Shown one piece after another: positions 58,084 to 64,000 of a stretch of DNA of 64,000 nucleotides (the first letter of the stretch is position 1; each line of letters starts with the position of its first letter). The notes below the pieces were generated by a model that worked only from the letters and a program-made list of their open reading frames with translations, had not been told where the DNA came from and made no database searches. Source of the DNA: Laburnicola sp. R22_1 (lineage: Eukaryota; Ascomycota; Dothideomycetes; Pleosporales; Didymosphaeriaceae). The stretch is taken from positions 2,466,860 to 2,530,859 of the forward strand of contig JACONQ010000015.1 of the NCBI GenBank assembly GCA_014281115.1, written 5' to 3'. The translations under genes were made by a program, and so were the position numbers.

Positions 58084-60203
58084 CCGTATTCGGCCACTCA
58101 ACGCACAGTTAACACTAAAAATCGTATATTTTCAACACCTCATAACTCCACCAATATGGACCCGATCGACGCAGCTGTTGAAGCTTTAAAATCCCTGGAG
58201 CTAGGAGAACGTCCTAATATATCCCAGGTTGCTCGGGAGTACGGCGTTGAGCGGTCGCGGCTCTCGAAGCGCTATCGAGGGGTTCAGGGCACCTATGCAA
58301 CTCGGGCCGAAAAAAAGCGACTCCTCAACAATACACAGGAAAAACAGCTACTACAGTACATTGATAAGGTGTGTGTACAAGGCCTACCCCCTACGAGAGA
58401 GATGATACGAAATTTCGCTGGAGAAATAGCACATCAAGAGCCAGGAAATCACTGGGTTAATCGCTACATTGCGCGGCATCAAATTGACCTTATATCGCAA
58501 TGGATATCTGGCATCGATAGCCAGCGCTACAAAGCCGATTCAGCCTTCAAATACGCCCTCTATTTTAAGCTTTTAGACGATAAGATCAAGCAGTACAACA
58601 TCGCACCGTCAAATATATACAATATGGATGAGAAGGGCTTCTTGATCGGGGTAGTGTCAAAAATGAAGCGCGTGTTCTCTCGACAGCGATATGAGCAAGG
58701 AGGCGTCAAGCAGGTACTCTAGGACGGCAATAGAGAGTGGATAACGACGATAGCTTGTATATGCGCCGACGGCAGCTCTCTCAAACCTGCCCTAATATAT
58801 CAGGCGGCTTCTGGCAACATCCAGGACACATAGCTACAAGATTTCAATCCTCAAGAGCACCAGGCCTTTTTCGCCTCATCACCATCTGGATGGACAAACA
58901 ACGAACTTGGGATTGCCTGGCTTAAGAGGTGCTTTCAAGAGGAGACTAAGAAGAAGGCAAAGCGCGACTATCGACTCCTAATTCTTGATGGGCATGGCTC
59001 ACACGTTACTATGGAGTTTATCGAGTTCTGCAATCAAAATCAAATCCTCCTAGCTATCTACCCGCCGCATTCAACTCATACGCTACAGCCTCTAGATGTC
59101 TGCCTTTTTAAGCCTCTTTCAGCTGCATATACAAAAGAGCTCTCCGAATTCATGTACAACAGCCAAGGACTCACATCTATCACTAAGCGCGACTTCTTCC
59201 GCTTCTTCTATAAGGCATACAGAGTTGCATTCGCCAAAGAAATAATCATTAACGCCTTCAAAGTTACTAGCATCTCTCCGCTAAATAGCAACGCTATATT
59301 AAAGAAATTTAAGGATCTAGAGCCTAAGAGGCCATCAAGCAGCAATAGCATGTTGTCAGTACTCTCTGCAAGCGATTGGCGTAAAATTAAAGGACTTCTA
59401 CAACAGGTAGTTAAGGATCTTAATAATAAACGCGTCTCGCAGCTGTCTCACACAATACACGCAATAGCGACTCAGAAACAGCTCGTCTAGCACAAAAACA
59501 ATCGCCTTAGTGATGCCCTTTTCAATAAGAAGAAGCGCTGTAAGCGTGGCAAGGCATTACTACTTGAACCCTCTAAGAATTACGCTGGCAGCGCCGTCTT
59601 CTAGTTGCCATTAAAAGTTAAGGCTGCCCGCAATCGCCAGGCTAAAAAAGACGCCAAAGCAGAAAAACTACAACACTAGAAGGAGCGCAACAAGCTAGCT
59701 AAGGAGCAGAAAAAGCAGAAGAAACAGGCTATACTTAAGTAGAGGGCGCAGAAAAGGATAGCTGCAAAAGAGGTTAGGTTGCAAGAACAGTAGAGGAAGG
59801 CGGCAGAGCGCAAAGAAGATCTACTTGCGCGCGCAGCTGAAAAGCAACTCAGGACTAATATACAATTGGCCAAAAAGGGTAAGGCGCGTAGCCTCAAGGC
59901 TCCTGCACCTCCTGCTCATGTTATTAAGGACCTAGAGGTTGATGTTAAGGATCTATTAGTTATTAAAGGGGTGGTAGAGGCATCCGGCCCATCAACGCGC
60001 ACTCGCAAAGTACGCCTCCCACAGAGGTATCACACATAGTTTATTGTTGCCAATCGATTTATCAAGCTTCTGCAAATGCTACTCTAAAAAATCTAGTGAT
60101 TTTACGATATATATACAGCTCTGCAGCTTCAAAAGTAATAGTGGTGGCTATCCTCAAACTGTGCGTTGAGTGGGGTCTGTGCGTTGAGTGGCCGAATTCG
60201 GTA
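58082..60203 (+). mobile_element. Pogo/Fot1-type transposon (58084-60201), TA target duplication
   Basis: Ends are ~25-bp inverted repeats CCG(T/A)ATTCGGCCACTCAAC plus GCACAG, flanked by TA at 58082-58083 and 60202-60203. Length is 2118 bp. Near the right end the string TGTGCGTTGAGTGG occurs twice in tandem. It carries one long transposase frame on the plus strand and is inserted within a Tc1/mariner relic. Confidence 0.88.
58156..60087 (+). pseudogene. Pogo-family transposase with eight in-frame TAG codons
   Basis: A single frame of 644 codons runs from ATG 58156 to TAA 60087. It has an N-terminal psq-type helix-turn-helix (NISQVAREYGVERSRLSKRY), a CENP-B-like region, and the DDD catalytic core: YNMDEKGFLIG (first Asp), LLILDGHGSHVT (second) and PPHSTHTLQPLDVCLFKPL (third). 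A long lysine-rich coiled tail follows. Eight internal stops were counted, all TAG (near 58720, 58829, 59488, 59602, 59678, 59740, 59791 and 60037), with no frameshift. Both CAG and TGG become TAG under C-to-T mutation in CpA context, which accounts for the bias. The element cannot make full-length transposase. Confidence 0.88.
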
Positions 60204-60253
60204 CGTTACGGCGCGTATATCTAAGATTTAGGGGTAGATGTCAGATATCAGGT

Positions 60254-60376
60254 CACTGGAAATCACTGTGATTTCACTGTGAAATCCAGTAGTCACGTGC
60301 GTCCGATCACATGGTCTCCTTATAACGACAGTTAGTGTAACTCACAGTGATTTCAGTGTGAGATCACTGTGAAATA
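60254..60376. repeat. Clustered palindromes built on CACTGTGA
   Basis: An imperfect palindrome at 60254-60290 (ACTGGAAATCAC...GTGAAATCCAGT) is followed at 60340-60376 by a related unit (TCACAGTGATTTCAGTGTGA then GATCACTGTGAAAT). The two units share CACTGTGA and its complement in opposite order, and 50 bp separate them. They could be paired ends of a small element or a protein-binding cluster. Confidence 0.55.
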
Positions 60377-60439
60377 CACGAAGGAGACTGGCGTACTACT
60401 ATTACACTACTCCACACTAGTACTAGTGCGTCTTGGCGC

Positions 60440-63400
60440 TAGATAGATATTGCGTACGATAGCTAAGCTTCTCCAATAGAGAGATCACTCCACAGTCAAA
60501 TTATCTCAATCATTATTAAAATCAACCACCTTTTATTTAAACTATTAAGAATCACTAAGAATCACTATAAAAACACAGTGAATCTGATAGTAGACTAGAT
60601 TATTATTTTATATGTAGACTAGATTTAGACTCTATTAATAAATTAGCTCTAAACTTAGATATATTTTTATAATAATAAACTATACTATTTATAGAATTTA
60701 TAGAAACCTATAATATCTTTTTATTAATATCTTAAAACACTTTTCTATATCTATAATAGTAAAAAGACAACTACTATTATTTATAATCTTTTATTAGAAA
60801 CCTCTTAGTTATAAAAAAATCTAACTATAGAAATCTAACTTCTATAGTAGAGTATAAGCAAAAAAATATTACAGATTAGAGTTATATTAATACAAAAATT
60901 AGTAGAATACTATTAAAGTTAAAACTAAGTAGAATATAAGGTCTAGCTACTATAAAAAAGATATATAGTTATAAAAAGTTAAATAGTATATTTAGAATAA
61001 ATTATATTAATCTAGTATATTAGTATAGCTAGATATTAAATTTAATAGTTAACTATAATATTACGTCTTAATAGATAATTATAATTATTTTCTATTTTCT
61101 ATTTACTTTTATATTTAGCTAGTTTTAACTTTTTAACTAGTGTGTCTAGTATAGTAGTTTCTACTTAATTATATAAATCTAACCTTAATATATTTATTTT
61201 ATTTAATAACTATTATTATATTAAGATTATAGCTCTAACTAGCGAGACAGTTATAGTAGTAACTAGACGCTCTATCTTTTAGTATAATAGAGAAGGCTTA
61301 ATTCTAGTGCTGCTTAGGTAGTCTAATCTTACTACAATTATCGCGAAAAATTCTAAATTTAGTATTAAATACGTTATATAACTTACCTCTAAAGCGCTTC
61401 TTATTATTATATAGCTTATAGAGGTCTATAATAAGCTAATATATATTATTAAGACGCGTGGCGTCTATAGGGCTTCTGTGCTATAGAGGGTTATATATAT
61501 TATATAGGTTTAGCTACTATATAGAGGATAGATACGCGTTATACTATTACTAAGAAGGCAGATATAGAGTAGGCTACTATTATAGTAGAGGTATAGATAG
61601 GTAGATAGTACGTACTATTAGAGCTAGTTAAGGGGAATTAAGATGAGTAGAGGGTTATTAAGAGAATTATTATAATAAAGGTATATTATATAGAGGCGCA
61701 TAATTTAAATTAAAGTATAAGTTAAACTTCTTACTTATTTTAAGCTAGTAAGTGACCTCTTTATTAGTCTATTCGTAGTAGTCGCCCTATAGCGCTTTTG
61801 CTATATTATAGGCAATTAATTTGCTATTCTTAGCTACAAAGACGCCTTATTAGCGTAGGTAGTCTCTCTATTTAGTAATAAAAGCTTTATTGTCTTTATT
61901 AAATAGTTCTTTTAGCTATTCTTTAAAGATAATAGTTATCTTATTCTAAAGCTTATAGTTTTCCTATCCTTTATCTTAAGAGATTTAGTAGTAGAAGAAG
62001 ATATATATATTAACTCTCTTTGTGTTAATTATCTTAATATCCGTATTCTTATTAATATCTAGAAGCTAACCATAGCTATTCTTATTAATAAGCGTCTATT
62101 CTTCCTTTATAAGGTAGTTAGTAAAAGATATTATAATTTAGTAGGATTATAGAGTATCTCTTTAAAAGAGTAGAATATAGGTTAATAGTACTATTAGTAA
62201 TAGATACTATAGAGCGTAATAAATAAAGACTTAGGTAAATACTTAGAGTCTTTATTACTTAGTAGTAGGCTATAACGCGTAAGTTCTAGTAAAGGCGTAA
62301 TAGACGTAGAGACCTAGGTAACCGCTTAGGGTCTCGTTAGCACATAGTCTAGAGTATTACTATACCCCTTATCGTGTCTCTTTTAATTCTCCTTACTATC
62401 TATAGTTATCTTATAGTATTAACTATAAGGATAACTACTAATTAGTGTTAGTTTATAGGTAGCAAGGGAAAAATAGTCTTTGCCTTTAGTCTCTAGTGTC
62501 TATATTCTATGTTCTATATTTATAACCCCTATATTTGTCGCGTTCTAATTTCGCGACTCATGCGCCAAGCACAGTAGTCCGTGCTTAATTGTGCAGATTC
62601 GACCTTAACGCGCTTGTTCTATCTAACAACACTTCTCGTAAACGTAGAAAATAAGAGAGTGTAGACAACTTATTAATTCTATATAGGTATAAATAGAAAA
62701 GAAGATTCTATAGTATATAAACTATAGTATATAGATATTTTATAATATTTATATAATACCTATTCTATAATAACTTTAATACTATTACTATAATTTATAG
62801 TAAAGTTTAATAAGCTTTACCTTACTATATATTACTATAAGTCTTACCTATATAGTATATAAATACTAGTAGCTTTTTATTTTAAGGTTACTATTAGCTA
62901 TACTTAGCTTTTCTTCTTTTTATATAAACTATTTACTTATCTCTATTTTCTTTATATATATATATATATACTCTATACTTATTATATAAAGCTAAATTAC
63001 TTTAGTTTATAAAAAGTTCTATTAAGTAATAATTTATTATAATTATAATTTAGCTTATTAGTAGTGATAGATTAATTTAGATAATTTAGTTAATTATAGT
63101 TAAAGGTAAGATTATATAGTTAATAGTAAAATTATAGTAATAATATACTATGTATATAGAGATTTTTATATTTAGTTTAGTCTTTATATAGTAAATAAAC
63201 TTACTTAGAATATTTATTTAAGTAGTAGAATTAAGTAATTATATAATATTAGGTACTATTATTAAGGAGCTAGTAAGGGGAAGATAATTATATAGTTAAG
63301 GCTTAATAATTATATATTAAAGCTTTATATAAAAAAAAGAAAAGTATAAATACTAGCTTTTTTTCTTTTTTTCTTTTAACTTTAAATATTTCTTTATACG

Positions 63401-63807
63401 TATACTCTTCCCTAGCTTTTTTGTCTTTTATTATTATTATACTATTTCTTATTTTATATAATACTACTATTTTATTCTTTATTATTATATAGTACTTTAT
63501 TTTATATAGTACTAAATTATTATAAAATAGAGCCTTTTAGTAGACTAATTAGCTTACTTTTTCTAGTAGTCTTACTATATTCATAATACTTAGTAGGCGT
63601 ATACTTATTACTTTTTTAACTATATTTACTACTTACTATATATTCTTATATAGTATCTTTATTAATATAAGTTTTTTTTTTTAGTATTTTTTATATATAG
63701 ATACTAACTTAAAATAGGCTAAGGAATAGACTATTATATAGATGGCTTTATATAATATTAATATTATTTTTCTATCCCAGGGCGCTAACGACATCCAGCC
63801 CTCCATG
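60440..63807. other. AT-rich subtelomeric RIP block
   Basis: About 3.4 kb with almost no open frame and TA-dominated composition. Short GC islands survive at 61430-61530, 62250-62400 and 62530-62640; the last contains GTGCAGATTCGACCTT, close to GTGCGGATTCGACCTT at 9018. A 28-bp normal-composition stub (GGCGCTAACGACATCCAGCC) lies directly before the telomere. No gene, helicase remnant or RNA was identified. Confidence 0.7.
60715..60812 (+). repeat. RIP-mutated third copy of the 75-bp repeat
   Basis: Same orientation as 8637-8711: CTTTTTATTAATATCTTAAAACAC, TTTTCTATATCT, TCTTTTATTAGAAACCTCTTAGTT. Most differences are C-to-T or G-to-A. It extends the shared sequence about 24 bp to the left of the 75-bp core. 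Confidence 0.7.
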
Positions 63808-63967
63808 TTAGGGTTAGGGTTAGGGTTAGGGTTAGGGTTAGGGTTAGGGTTAGGGTTAGGGTTAGGGTTAGGGTTAGGGTTAGGGTTAGGGTTAGGGTTA
63901 GGGTTAGGGTTAGGGTTAGGGTTAGGGTTAGGGTTAGGGTTAGGGTTAGGGTTAGGGTTAGGGTTAG
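63808..63967 (+). repeat. Telomere, TTAGGG x ~26
   Basis: Twenty-six perfect TTAGGG units at 63808-63963 followed by TTAG. The G-rich strand runs 5' to 3' towards the right edge, so this is the right end of the chromosome. Human-type TTAGGG is the usual repeat in Pezizomycotina. Confidence 0.98.
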
Positions 63968-64000
63968 GTGTTACCGTGGGAATGAATCCTTTTAACCTTA
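63968..64000 (+). other. Probable nanopore barcode/adapter remnant, not genomic
   Basis: The 24 bases at 63968-63991 (starting GTGTTACCGTGGG, ending GAATCCTT) match the reverse complement of Oxford Nanopore barcode 07 as I remember it. They are followed by TTAACCTTA, the start of the kit's constant flank. Non-telomeric bases beyond a terminal telomere tract are not expected. The recall is from memory and was not checked against a table. Confidence 0.85.

Noticed and set aside
58156..60087. TAG as a reassigned or read-through codon, given TAG-only stops in the pogo frame
   Set aside because: Intact host genes in the window, such as the PET100, LAA1, FMP32 and RBR ligase genes, end in TAG, so it is a normal stop.
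63808..63967. Interstitial telomere-like repeat rather than a chromosome end
   Set aside because: The orientation faces the edge, the tract is uninterrupted, and the sequence beyond it looks like sequencing adapter rather than genome.

Overview
The window is the right-hand end of a filamentous ascomycete chromosome, probably a dothideomycete-like Pezizomycotina. The reasons are about 26 TTAGGG repeats at 63808-63967 oriented towards the right edge, genes split by very short GT-AG introns (45-101 bp) with CTAAC-type branch sites, and AT-rich blocks in which transposase frames persist but are riddled with C-to-T and G-to-A stops, the mark of repeat-induced point mutation (RIP). The last 33 bases, beyond the telomere, look like leftover nanopore barcode and adapter sequence, so the true end is at about 63967.

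Layout. 1-2455: RIP-degraded repeats, starting with a pogo/Fot1 transposase relic cut by the window edge. 2764-8711: a 5.9-kb segment bounded by 75-bp inverted repeats, holding a flavin monooxygenase fused to an acetoacetate-decarboxylase-like domain, an Sld7 homologue, a short inverted-repeat element and a decayed gene. 9275-9805: tandem repeats. 10247-14508: an unknown protein, an RWD-RBR ubiquitin ligase (Itt1/RNF14 type) and dolichyl-diphosphate phosphatase. 14741-19229: three small multispanning membrane-protein genes; two are clear paralogues with identical intron positions and the third resembles them in layout. 20021-23596: an unknown gene and an F-box gene, each broken by one in-frame TAG.

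25499-36298 is a compact core block: an Fmp32/MCUR1-type mitochondrial protein, an enoyl-CoA hydratase/isomerase, Pet100 (cytochrome oxidase assembly), TACO1 (mitochondrial translation) and the 2040-residue HEAT-repeat protein Laa1/HEATR5. Three of the five act in mitochondria.

From 36.3 kb outward the sequence is accessory: microsatellites, two broken F-box genes (one carrying a 220-bp insertion), glyoxalase I, a broken DUF6604 gene, a small secreted cysteine-containing protein, a full-length dead hAT transposon with 8-bp target duplication, a tannase/feruloyl esterase pseudogene interrupted by a hAT-type MITE, an unknown three-exon gene, a dead pogo element inserted into an older Tc1/mariner relic, and then AT-rich subtelomere and telomere.

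Theme: the inner genes are intact, while many accessory frames towards the telomere are killed by point stops rather than frameshifts, nearly all explainable as single C-to-T or G-to-A changes. All gene models are by eye; intron borders were accepted when GT-AG sites restored the frame and family motifs.
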